A stretch of DNA of 64,000 bases. It comes from Desulforamulus putei DSM 12395 (GTDB lineage Bacteria; Bacillota; Desulfotomaculia; Desulfotomaculales; Desulfotomaculaceae). A model generated the notes under the pieces. It saw only the letters and a program-made list of their open reading frames with translations, did no database searches and was not told where the DNA came from. The stretch spans positions 372,001-436,000 of the forward strand of contig NZ_FQUY01000001.1 in NCBI RefSeq assembly GCF_900129195.1, written 5' to 3'. Each line of letters opens with the position of its first letter. Within the stretch, counting starts at the first letter, position 1. The position numbers and the translations under genes are program-made. Below are positions 1 to 8,011 of the stretch, piece by piece.

Positions 1-597
1 GTGGTACTGTGGGGTCCATCCGGTTCCGGGAAAACAACCGTCTTACACTGCCTGGCCGGCCTGTTTAATCCCTCCTCTGGTAGTATCAGAATTAACGACA
101 GAATCATCTATTCATCTGAACAAAATATTAATGTCCCTACTCGCTTTCGCAACATTGGTTACCTTTTTCAGGATTACGCCTTATTTCCCCATATGACAGT
201 GAAGGAAAATGTTTTATACGGTTTGAAAAGCCGCAGTGGAAATAATGCTCTTTCGGCACAAGAACCGATGGAATTGCTTAATTTCTTTGGCGTAGGGCAC
301 CTCGTGAACCGTTATCCCCGGCAGTTATCGGGCGGGGAAAAACAGCGAGTAGCCCTGGCCAGAGCCCTAGTGGTCCGCCCGGAGTTACTGCTTCTGGACG
401 AACCTTTCAGTGCTTTAGATAAACGCACCAGGATAAGTTTAAGACATGAATTGAAAAACCTCCACCGAAGATGGCAGATTCCCTTTATACTGGTAACCCA
501 TGACGAGGAAGAGGCAGAATTCCTTGGGGACGAAATTATTTCTTTAGAAAAAGGGAAATCTAAAAAGATAAACCTTTTAAGAACCACCCGTTCCTGA
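1..597 (+). CDS. ABC transporter ATP-binding protein (molybdate/sulfate type), 5' end cut by window
   Basis: This is the nucleotide-binding subunit of an importer; it hydrolyses ATP at the cytoplasmic face of a permease. Visible motifs are Walker A GPSGSGKTT near residue 5, a Q-loop LFQDYALFP near 55, signature LSGGEKQRVALARAL near 108, Walker B LLLLDEPFSALD near 128 and an H-loop in VTHDEEEA. Base 1 reads GTG but lies inside the Walker A approach, so the true start is upstream of the window. The C-terminus stops soon after the H-loop, without the TOBE domain of full-length ModC. The order of motifs and the riboswitch candidate just downstream favour molybdate or tungstate uptake, but spermidine or sulfate ATPases look similar. 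Confidence 0.85.
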   Translation: MVLWGPSGSGKTTVLHCLAGLFNPSSGSIRINDRIIYSSEQNINVPTRFRNIGYLFQDYALFPHMTVKENVLYGLKSRSGNNALSAQEPMELLNFFGVGHLVNRYPRQLSGGEKQRVALARALVVRPELLLLDEPFSALDKRTRISLRHELKNLHRRWQIPFILVTHDEEEAEFLGDEIISLEKGKSKKINLLRTTRS

Positions 598-689
598 GTT
601 TGTCTACAACCTGACCTTTTTCTTGGAAATTTTTATTAAAAAAAGGATTTTTAAATATCTATAGAATACAATCATAACAAAAAACCTTT

Positions 690-842
690 ATTTTTACCTT
701 CGAGCCCTGGAACCTGTGACATCATGGTATGGTTCCCCGGCCGACAGGGTTTACCTGGAAGCGGGTAAGCCTCCCCCTTTGGAAGGGATCGATCATAGTG
801 AAGAGGCGAATTTGGTAGGCCACCACTGAAAAAAGGTAACTT
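690..842 (+). ncRNA. Candidate molybdenum-cofactor (Moco/Tuco) riboswitch aptamer
   Basis: A closing helix pairs TTACCTT (694-700) with AAGGTAA (833-839). Inside it are CGAGCC followed by GGAACC (709-714), which pairs with GGTTCC (731-736); the block CCGACAGGGTTTACC; and GCCTCCC with its partner GGAAGGG (781-787). This order of helices and conserved single-stranded blocks is what I recall of the Moco RNA motif. A hairpin at 844-880 (TCCAGG/CCTGGA) overlaps a GGAGG ribosome-binding site at 878-882, so it could serve as a translational expression platform. The only reading frame after it is five codons long. Confidence 0.65.
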
Positions 843-920
843 GTCCAGGCACAGACGGTTCATTTTTCAGCTACCCTGGAGGAAAATAAAGTTTGTACAA
901 TGAATAATATTTGAGACTGA

Positions 921-956
921 AAAGGACGACATCACTTCAGAAGTCGTCTTTCTTTT
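921..956 (+). terminator. Intrinsic terminator after the riboswitch candidate
   Basis: GACGAC (925-930) pairs with GTCGTC (943-948), flanked by AAA/TTT, and is followed by a T-rich tail. It closes the riboswitch transcript without any intervening gene. Confidence 0.7.
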
Positions 957-1379
957 TTATATTAATACGTAAGGGAGATTAGCTAAAGAAGCATAGCCCT
1001 TTTTGAAAAAAGTCTGAGAATTCGAACAGCTCACTGCCTGATTTTGAGAAAATAAAAATTTTATGTACCAAAAGGGTAATAATAACATATATTGAAACAA
1101 AATTATTAATTAACTATATGAGATATTTTGATATTTATTATTCAGTAGTTATGCAGTTTCAGGATAATAATCCCAATTCCATAACCTGGGTTCTAAAGAT
1201 TGTGGCCACTTAGCATTTTGATTTACAGAACTTGCATGATTAACTAGGCCGCAAATGTAGGCAAAAGCTAGAAGCCACGCTGAAATACCGGAGTGTTTGC
1301 GTATTCCAGACTGGGAAAACAGCAGAGACAGGTCAAACAAATCCCAGATTGACTTGAGTACCGGAATTCCGGCACCTTG
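957..1379. other. AT-rich intergenic stretch with a possible transposase remnant
   Basis: There is no intact gene here. At 1149-1340 on the minus strand, a 63-codon frame contains FSQSGIRKHSGISAWLLAF and GLVNHASSVNQNAK. This resembles the N-terminal part of an IS4/IS1634-type transposase, but no catalytic DDE residues and no inverted ends are visible. An insertion here could have started the decay of the neighbouring jet genes; that is inference. Confidence 0.35.
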
Positions 1380-1795
1380 ACCGTGATCCTTTTTCTCAAA
1401 AGTCGGTTTACACAGCTGCGTAAATTAAGAGAACTCCAATGGATTGATGTGGAAGTGCGGGACAATTTCCGACAGTATATCGTAATCCCTCACTACAGCA
1501 GTCGCATAATGGCCGTATTAAAGTAATTATGTGAGGAACGGTCAGTTGAATACCAGCGTTTTGCCTTTGTTACCTATCAACTGCTAACGGGAGAAGAAGC
1601 CAAACAGCGTCCCAGTTTTGCCATTCTGGAAACAGATAGGATGACCCAACAGTTTCTGGAAGAATTAAGAGTGTGGTCAACAATATGAAGTACCATATGG
1701 AGCAAGTGGCAGGTAAAGCCACCGTCCAGGAAGTGTTGGACCATCATTTTGACGAATATAAAGCTAAAATTGTGGATCGCAGCTATCAAACCGTA
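1380..1795 (+). pseudogene. Remnant of Wadjet jetA (DUF5716-like)
   Basis: From about 1416 the frame reads LRKLRELQWIDVEVRDNFRQ, then a TAA stop (in ...RIMAVLK), then LCEERSVEYQRFAFVTYQLL. After a frameshift near 1672 it continues with QEVLDHHFDEYKAKIVDRSY. This succession matches my recollection of the mid-region of JetA, the kleisin-like subunit of the Wadjet anti-plasmid complex. An internal stop, at least two frameshifts and missing ends show that it is dead. Near 1830, removing two single-base insertions restores an RYRSRLLELV-like JetA segment. Confidence 0.5.
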
Positions 1796-1799
1796 TTAT

Positions 1800-2044
1800 T
1801 GCTGTGGGCGATTACCGGTTCCAGGCTGTTGGAACTGGTCCGACTGGCCTCTCACTATAAACTTCTGGAGCCGTTGGATGGTGACGTCCGTTCGGACGAG
1901 TACCGGTTTCGCCTGTTTCATACCTTGTTGCACGCCATCGATGCCGATCAAATAGAGCAATTACACGAAAAAATCCTGCGCTATGAAGCAGGCAACGAAG
2001 GAGGGCTGTTTGATGAAGTGGTTGAAGAGGCTGCGGTTGATTAA
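1800..2044 (+). pseudogene. Probable 3' remnant of Wadjet jetB
   Basis: The open frame ends ...FHTLLHAIDADQIEQLHEK... and EAGNEGGLFDEVVEEAAVD. It is joined in frame to the jetA remnant, and its stop overlaps the likely start of the jetC remnant by about 20 bases. Position between jetA- and jetC-like pieces is the main reason to call it jetB (the MukE-like subunit). I do not recognise the sequence itself with confidence. Confidence 0.35.
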
Positions 2045-2761
2045 CTGGCATTATTTTCGTGACCAAAGCCCTGTCCTTTAAGCCCGTCCAAAATGTGCGT
2101 GACTTTGTCTATGATTACATACTGGACATACTGGCACCCCAGGAATTGCAGCTGGAGCTCTTGAAGCAGAACTTTGAGATTCACGAACGGTACCCTTTTA
2201 ACCGTCCTCAAGGATGCCATCCCTTACATCGGGGCCGGGGCCATTGTGCGCCAACTGGAAATCAAAAGGCAGCAACTGGCAGACATAGAGGAGGAAATCA
2301 GGTTACAACAGGCGCAACAGGAAGAACTGTCAGGTTGGGCCGGACGGCTGGCAGACAAGACCACCCGCTACCAAAATATGGCCGGGCAGTTGTCTTTACC
2401 GTTTACCATCCGGGAACTGGAACTGACGCTAGAAGATTTCCTGGCGGAACTGGCCCGCCTGGACCTAACTGAATTGGAACAACTCAAGCAGGAGTATGAA
2501 TACTGGCAGGGGCGTCAGAAAGAACTGGAGAAGCAGGTGAGACAAACCGGCGTAAAGAAAGCTCTGGTTGGAGAAGAACTAACCCGCCGCTCCGGAGAGC
2601 TTGACTTGCAGTCAACCAGGGTGGGGGAAGCGGAGCAAAGCTGGGGCATGCCCTTTGGTGAGGAGTATGCGGCAAACTTAACTAGGCTATTAGAAGATAA
2701 AAAGTATAAAGACTGGTATCCTGTTCTGGAAGCTATGTTGAGACATAGAAAAAGATTGTAA
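2022..2761 (+). pseudogene. Remnant of Wadjet jetC (MukB/SMC-like ATPase)
   Basis: A TTG at 2022 opens a frame reading LKRLRLINWHYFRDQ, like the JetC N-terminus. After about 12 codons it jumps to another frame reading TKALSFKPVQNVRDFVYDY, which in intact JetC lies well over 100 residues further on. The Walker A region is therefore deleted. A further frameshift near 2190 leads into a long heptad-rich coiled coil (for example IEEEIRLQQAQQEEL) that stops at 2761, far short of the usual size of about 1,000 residues, with no C-terminal ATPase half. No jetD is present downstream. Confidence 0.5.
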
Positions 2762-2885
2762 CAGGAAAGTTATGAATTTGACACTTTTTAGGAAAATGAG
2801 TGAGGACAGTACCCCGGCGCCTGATTACTGGACTAAGTCTGAGGAGAGAAATATAATAAATTAAAGACCTTTAAGGGGTGAGCTT

Positions 2886-3443
2886 ATGGCAGTGGTTTTA
2901 TCGGACAGGATTTACACTGTTGAAGACTATATGAAGTTGGATGACGGTCAACGATACGAATTAATCGGGGGAAATTTGATTATGGTACCATCGCCAAGCA
3001 CTAATCATCAGCGAATTACCGGGAAAATCTACAGGCTGCTCTCTGATTTTGCGGAAAAAAAGCAACTTGGGGAAGTTTTTGATGCGCCTATGGATGTTGT
3101 GTTAGACAATCAGGTAATTCAACCAGATATTTTTTATATTTCAAAGGATCGGTCTTCAATTATTGGGGAGCTAAACATCCAGGGGGCACCGGATCTGGTG
3201 GTTGAGGTATTGTCCCCGTCTACTGCCGCCTATGATAGAAAGAAAAAAAGCCGGTTATATTTTAAACACGGGGTCAAGGAATACTGGCTGGTAGACCCGG
3301 ATGTCAAGTTTGTTGATGTTTATGTGGCAGGTGAAAAGGAATGGCTTTGGATAGGTGCCTTTGATCAAGAGGATGTTTTAACCACAGCACTTTTACCGGG
3401 TTTGGAAATAAGCCTGGCAGAAGTTTTTAAGGGATTGAAATAA
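2886..3443 (+). CDS. Uma2 family (DUF820) putative endonuclease
   Basis: A 185-residue protein of the PD-(D/E)XK-fold Uma2 family, which is abundant in cyanobacteria and Firmicutes; its physiological role is unsettled. Family hallmarks are visible: RYELIGGNL near residue 24, QPDIFYIS near 78, APDLVVEVLSPST near 98, DRKKKSRLY and GVKEYWLVDP near 130. The Asp/Glu/Lys set needed for nuclease chemistry appears intact. GGGGTGA precedes the ATG. It stands alone between the dead Wadjet locus and a long non-coding region, so it has no obvious partner. Confidence 0.85.
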   Translation: MAVVLSDRIYTVEDYMKLDDGQRYELIGGNLIMVPSPSTNHQRITGKIYRLLSDFAEKKQLGEVFDAPMDVVLDNQVIQPDIFYISKDRSSIIGELNIQGAPDLVVEVLSPSTAAYDRKKKSRLYFKHGVKEYWLVDPDVKFVDVYVAGEKEWLWIGAFDQEDVLTTALLPGLEISLAEVFKGLK

Positions 3444-3484
3444 TGTAAAGGATTGGCACATTCTTAGCTGATGAAAGATACCAT

Positions 3485-3524
3485 TAAGAACTACTAAGAA
3501 CTACTAAGAACTACTAAGAACTAC
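3485..3524 (+). repeat. Four tandem copies of a 10-bp unit (TAAGAACTAC)
   Basis: Four exact head-to-tail copies of TAAGAACTAC, followed by a partial unit GAACTACC, just after the Uma2 gene. A 10-bp period suggests a slippage-prone minisatellite rather than CRISPR, because there are no spacers. Confidence 0.9.
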
Positions 3525-3823
3525 GAACTACCGCTAACCTCACAAAGATCATAGCAGACGGTCAAGGATGCCCGGTCTTAGAACTGTAAAGAGGAACAAC
3601 CCCCGATGCCCGGCTGGTTCGAAGTTAACATAAAGTTTTTGCGTTGTCTGGCCATTGCCGCCGCCCCCCCTCGGTAGTTCTCTACATAGTTTCCGCTAAA
3701 GCCAGCGGGTTTTCCTCTCTGTTGATAGATACTACCGGGGTGTCCGCTTATATTGTAACAGGTTATACTTAATATAACAATTATTCATATATCATGGGGC
3801 AAAGGCTTCTACTGCGGCTGGTA

Positions 3824-4100
3824 GGCTGTCAAGGCAGTTGGCGGTCTTGGGGCGTCGCGATAGCAGCCCCATGACCGCCGTCCCTCGGACAGCCACTAAC
3901 CTTTGGGTTGGCAGATGCAGAGGCAGGAGGGCTGGCGTGGAATCTGCTGCGAAGCGAATGCAGATTCCATGACAGCCCGTCCGTTCCCGGGGACAGGCAC
4001 CAGGCTAAGCACGGGTTAACATAATATGTTGTCTATTGGAGCTCGACCCCAGAGGAATACCCTTTAGCGATGTACCATTGCTACACATCATCTGGGGTCG
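3824..4100 (+). repeat. Cluster of three strong imperfect palindromes with GCGA-containing loops
   Basis: Hairpin 1 spans 3824-3894: GGCTGTC/GACAGCC outside, and GGCGGTC with TGGGGC against GCCCCA and GACCGCC inside. Hairpin 2 spans 3929-3978: GGGCTG with TGGAATCTG against CAGATTCCA and CAGCCC. Hairpin 3 spans 4044-4100: CGACCCCAG/CTGGGGTCG. Each apical loop includes GCGA. A fourth GC-rich palindrome (GGGCAGGG/CCCTGCCC) lies at 4331-4356. They could be REP-like mobile palindromes or structured RNA; no gene accompanies them. Confidence 0.6.
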
Positions 4101-4168
4101 CATTAATGTAAAAGCCCCAGGTAATAACCCAGGGCAATAACTATCAAAGGAAAAGGAGCCATCCCTGA

Positions 4169-4312
4169 CCCACCCTGGATGATCTGACAGCAGAACAGGT
4201 ACAAACTGCTGCTACAGTTATCATCGAAAAGAATATCTTCAGCAACCCCCTGGGTCTAGTGGCACTGAAAGATGCCAGAATCATGGATAATACTGTAAAC
4301 GACCTGATCTAA
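4169..4312 (+). pseudogene. Short coding remnant of unknown origin
   Basis: A 47-codon frame containing LDDLTAEQVQTAATVIIEKN and ending MDNTVNDLI has protein-like composition. It has no ATG/GTG/TTG start and sits directly after an in-frame stop. It may be the 3' end of a lost gene. I do not recognise the family. Confidence 0.3.
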
Positions 4313-5764
4313 CCTCTGGATCAGGCAGAAGGGCAGGGGGCGTCAGCTCCCTGCCCGTATACAAGGCGCCACCTGGCAGCCTGCCGTCCCTATCTGTGAA
4401 CAGCGACATACAAAGCAACGGTTGCAGGTCTTAGCGATGCTGAAGGCAGCCAAACAAAGAGGCCGCGAATTGAGCTGAGCACACGCCGTAAAAGGCACCC
4501 GGGCTGCCACGACCCACTGGCTCCCATAACAAAGTAACCCTGCGGAGCGAATTGATGGCCTCCAATGTTTGGCCTGAAGCGAGCCAGTAGACCTGCCCTG
4601 CGGCGTCAGAGCTGGAACAGAAAGGGCGTGCAGGCTAACAAAACCTACGCAAGGACAGGGATTGAAAGGTGGACGAAGCTCCCGCCCCACTACATAAACC
4701 GCCACCATGAACAGCGTACAAAACCAGACGGATCGGCACCCGCTGGGCACCCCCGATGAAATGTCCCAAATGCCACTCAGCGCCGACCCCAGACGGGAGC
4801 CAGGGTGCTAAAGGAACCCATCTTTGTTAGCTAATAAGCTACAACAACCTGGATGTTACCTTTGATAGCTAATACCCTTGCAGCACTCTGGCGAGGTACC
4901 CGTAAAGACCCAGACGAGAGCACGGTAGGAAGAACCTGGAAGAAAGCACAATCTCCCTGGCTGATCAACCAGCGAACATATGTACCAAACGCCTTGGCAG
5001 TGCAAGGTACCCGATGACCCGGACGGAAGCATCCATGGGCCGGTGGCACTGACATTAAACCCTGTAAAGTGGCCCACACCTATGGATCAACCGTAACCTG
5101 CACCGGCTCATGGATGCGCAGGTGATCGCAAGACCCCGGCGGAAACCAGGGGCTGGTGCAGAACATCATCTTTGCCAGCTAATGAATGAACCGACAGCAA
5201 CACCGTCCTGGCAAGCAATAGCCCTGGCCAGCCGTTGGTGCGGTACCCGAAAAGACCCCGAAGGAATGCCTGGATGTACCGGCAGCATGGGTTCAAGCCA
5301 AAACCTGCATATTAAACCCAAAAGGAATCTCCACAACAACCAGGCCTGGCGCAGCGAATCCTTGACCGCCTGCACAATGCAAATGCAGACACCGGGTTAG
5401 CATAAAGCCAGTAAGAATCATATCCATCAGCCACAGAAAACCTGGCAGACGAGTCAAGGACGACAGGCCGGCGGGCAGGTGCAGCAGGTGCAGGTAGAAA
5501 CAATCCTGAAGCCCTTTTCTCTTATTAGAAGTTAACATAATATACATTATCGGAACCAATATAAATGGTGCTGAATCATAAATGTGCCGAATCTAAAACC
5601 ATCTGAAACTGCTTAAAAATATAAACTGCTTAAAAACTAAAACTACTTTTTTGACAGGTTATATACTTCCTTACCTTCTGCTTTTCACAAGCATTTCGCA
5701 AAAGAGATCAGGTAAATACGGGCTGGAAAAACAGCAACAACTGCCCGGAACAATATCTGCGTGA
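4313..5764. other. Long non-coding stretch with decayed, internally repeated sequence
   Basis: No convincing gene is present; the open frames are short and out of register. Two segments resemble each other about 340 bases apart. One, from about 4782, contains GACCCCAGACGGGAGCCAGG, then TTTGTTAGCTAATAA, then GGTACCCGTAAAGACC. The other, from about 5124, contains GACCCCGGCGGAAACCAGG, then TTTGCCAGCTAATGA, then GGTACCCGAAAAGACC. The phrase PWLINQRTYVPNALAV near 4960 recalls the copper-amine-oxidase-like stalk repeats of Firmicute surface proteins. This may therefore be a dead surface-protein gene, but that is weak inference. Confidence 0.4.
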
Positions 5765-6358
5765 AACACGGCAAACTCTTACTTCTTTATTACACTGGTA
5801 CCCGGCTGGCTGGGCATGAAATCCATTGAAGTACACGTTTCAATGGCTGAGGTGGCCAAGAGTGTGCTGATTTACCTAGGTATACCCTTTGTTGGTGGTA
5901 TGTTGACCAGGGCCTTGCTGATTCCCCGTAAGGGTAAAGAATGGTATGAAAAGGAATTTGTGCCCCGCATCAGCCCTTTAGCGCTGATTGCCCTGCTATT
6001 TACCATCGTCATCATGTTCTCCTTGAAGGGCAAATACATTGTTGAACTACCGATGGATGTGGTGCGAATCGCCATCCCGCTGTTGATTTACTTTACCGTC
6101 ATGTTCTTCTTGTCCTTCTTCATGAGCAAGCTAAGCTGCATCAATTATAGCCAAAGCACCACCCTGGCCTTTACCGCTGCCAGCAACAACTTTGAGCTGG
6201 CCATTGCAGTGGCTGTGGCCATATTTGGTATCAAATCTGGAGCCGCTTTCGCAGCAGTTATCGGCCCCCTCATTGAAGTACCTGTGATGATTGCCCTAGT
6301 GAATGTAGCCTTGGGCATTAAGAAAAAATACTTTACCACAAGTGGTGCGGTGAAATAA
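5765..6358 (+). pseudogene. C-terminal half of an ACR3-type arsenite efflux gene
   Basis: The frame starts after a TGA at 5762 and reads [20 protein letters not shown], then [18 protein letters not shown]. It ends with the ACR3 signature [20 protein letters not shown] and [18 protein letters not shown]. About 195 of the usual ~350 residues remain, so the first half of the transporter, including its conserved Cys-containing helix, is missing. An internal ATG at 5816 gives 180 residues but no Shine-Dalgarno sequence precedes it. It is probably non-functional. Confidence 0.8.
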
Positions 6359-6380
6359 TAACTCCCTGAAAAGAAAAACA

Positions 6381-6425
6381 GTAAACCCGGAAAGGAACAC
6401 TCCCCTGTTCTCTTCCGGGTTTTCA
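6381..6425 (+). terminator. Intrinsic terminator after the ACR3 fragment
   Basis: AAACCCGGAA pairs with TTCCGGGTTT, with an inner GGAACA/TGTTC helix, followed by TTTCATTTC. Its survival fits decay of a once complete transcription unit. Confidence 0.7.
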
Positions 6426-6439
6426 TTTCGTTAGCCCTG

Positions 6440-6500
6440 GTAATCACAGATTGCACTGCACTTACATCAGGTTCCGGCAGGGTTTTTTACCAATCCATAG
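6440..6500 (-). pseudogene. 3'-end remnant of a second CopZ-like gene, same in-frame TGA
   Basis: Read on the minus strand, this gives LVKNPAGT, then TGA (6467-6469), then Cys, and after a 2-base deletion AVQSVI. That is the same C-terminus as the metallochaperone gene ending at 8836 (LIKNPAGT, TGA, Cys, AVQSVI). About 60 bases are alignable, at roughly 75% identity by eye. It lies directly downstream of the ACR3-like gene, so a complete chaperone gene may once have followed the transporter. Confidence 0.6.
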
Positions 6501-6512
6501 AGTAAATTGAGG

Positions 6513-7493
6513 TTATTGACGATTTTTTACCCCAGGCAGGTTCCCTTCTGCCGGTAACACCCTATCCCAGTATGCCTTTAATTTTCCTGTCAGTCGAAAA
6601 AAGCCAGCCATAAAACATACCTGAATCAAAGGTTTAACAGCAATAATCATCACTGTTAGCGGGGAAAAGAACAACACCGCCAAGGCCAGTGCTATGGAGA
6701 TATTTTTACCACTGACACCATAAGTCAAAGCCACCATATCGGGGTAGTTTAATTTGGCCAGTCGGGCATAGAGCACTGAACTGCTAAAAAGAAGCAGATA
6801 AAAGATAACCAGCGGCACGCTGATGGTCAATATATACCGGGGGTTTTGTATGAGGTTAACGGCTTCCGCACACATGGATATGAAAAAGACCATGTACATC
6901 CCCAGGGCTGAGATCCCTGGGAAAACCGGTTTCAGTTCAGCAAACCGCTGGTACCCTATACGCTTGACTAGCCAAATCCGGGTTAGGTTGCCCAGAATGA
7001 GCGGCCCCACAATAGTTATCAGGATGGTCTTAAGCATTTGCAAAGCATCCACCGGCACATATTTTCCAGCCAGTACCAGCATCCAGGCGGGGATTAAGAA
7101 AATCCCTGCCAGTAAACTCATCACGGTTATCACCAGAGTCATGGGAGCATTACCTTTGGCCATACCGGTCCAGGCCACAATCATACCTGCGCAGGGAACC
7201 ACCCCGGTGAGGATGAGACCCACCGCAAAATCAGGATAACTTCCTAGAAAAGTTTTAGCCAGGAAAGCTGCTAACAAAGGAGATACCAAATAGTTAAAGA
7301 GCATCACCACTGTCATAAAACCCAACCGCTTTGCCGCCCCGGTTACTTCTCCAAGCTTAATCCCTACCATCATCGGGTAAAGCATAACAAACAATGAAAA
7401 GGGATACAGTACTTGCAGTTGATGGCCCAAATTTGGAAAGACCGATCCCACTATAAGTCCTAACACCACAGCCAGCATCAATAGTTTAATCAT
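6513..7493 (-). CDS. ACR3-like arsenic efflux / bile acid:sodium symporter family transporter
   Basis: A 326-residue, about ten-helix membrane protein of the BASS/ACR3 superfamily. The phrase GVVPCAGMIVAWTGMAKGN near residue 98 matches the ACR3 segment that carries the catalytically important Cys next to a trans-membrane break. A second conserved stretch, ALTYGVSGKNISIALALAV, corresponds to the second inverted half. It probably exports arsenite or antimonite driven by the proton gradient. It is diverged from the ACR3 fragment at 5765-6358, so the two are paralogues and not one broken gene. No ArsR regulator or ArsC reductase is adjacent. Confidence 0.75.
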   Translation of the reverse strand: MIKLLMLAVVLGLIVGSVFPNLGHQLQVLYPFSLFVMLYPMMVGIKLGEVTGAAKRLGFMTVVMLFNYLVSPLLAAFLAKTFLGSYPDFAVGLILTGVVPCAGMIVAWTGMAKGNAPMTLVITVMSLLAGIFLIPAWMLVLAGKYVPVDALQMLKTILITIVGPLILGNLTRIWLVKRIGYQRFAELKPVFPGISALGMYMVFFISMCAEAVNLIQNPRYILTISVPLVIFYLLLFSSSVLYARLAKLNYPDMVALTYGVSGKNISIALALAVLFFSPLTVMIIAVKPLIQVCFMAGFFRLTGKLKAYWDRVLPAEGNLPGVKNRQ

Positions 7494-7576
7494 GTGTGTG
7501 CTTATTTATAAATTTAAAGATATTCATTAACTCAACTCCCTAAAACGACATTTTCTTGTATATGGCGGATTTTTTC

Positions 7577-7606
7577 ATAAAAAAATAGTAGGCGCGAACC
7601 TACTAT
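7577..7606 (-). terminator. Intrinsic terminator after the ccdA remnant
   Basis: On the minus strand ATAGTAGG pairs with CCTACTAT around a six-base loop and is followed by a run of T. Confidence 0.75.
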
Positions 7607-7646
7607 CAGGTATTATCTAATTAAATGAAGATTGAATCTTTAGCAA

Positions 7647-7939
7647 CTAACCAATAACGCTGTAAAGTAAGTAAAAACCCAGGGCTATCAGGCCACCCCA
7701 CTAATTTTCTGTATCACCCGGCTAAAGCCATCAAACTTGGAAGCATTTTTCAGTACAGAGGTACAGGTGCCGGCAGCCAGCAGCGGGATGCTGCGGCCCA
7801 TCGCATAGGTAAACAGTAAAGAAAAGCCGTACCACATGCTGCCTTTGGCAGCAGCGTAGGCCAGTACTGTGGCTGTAATGGGGGTGGTACAGGGGGACGC
7901 GATGATGGCAAAGGGGATACCCAGTAAAAAAACCTTACG
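7647..7939 (-). pseudogene. Fragment of cytochrome c biogenesis gene ccdA
   Basis: The recognisable part reads KVFLLGIPFAIIASPCTTP, then AYAAAKGSMWYGFSLLF and YAMGRSIPLLAAGT. These are the Cys-Pro-containing helix and following helix of CcdA, which carries electrons from thioredoxin across the membrane. The first half of the gene is missing. Near 7690 a frameshift separates it from its natural end (GGLIALGFYLLYSVIG, stop at 7647). An apparent ATG at 7996 lies in unrelated sequence. Confidence 0.75.
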
Positions 7940-8011
7940 ACAGTTCAATAAAGTACTTTTAACAAACAACAAAAACAAAAACCAGGATGTTTTCACCCTG
8001 GCTTATATATT

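Noticed and set aside
1416-1680. In-frame TAA in the JetA-like segment as recoding
   Set aside because: TAA is not a selenocysteine codon and additional frameshifts follow; simple decay.
3485-3524. Possible CRISPR array
   Set aside because: Units are 10 bp and directly adjacent with no spacers; it is a simple tandem repeat.
4343-5559. Numerous frames of 60-135 codons on both strands
   Set aside because: They lack ribosome-binding sites, have biased unusual composition (Trp, Cys, Arg) and overlap each other; no family recognised.
7688-7996. Complete 102-residue membrane protein
   Set aside because: Only residues after ~19 match CcdA, and the natural C-terminus is found in another frame; it is a fragment.
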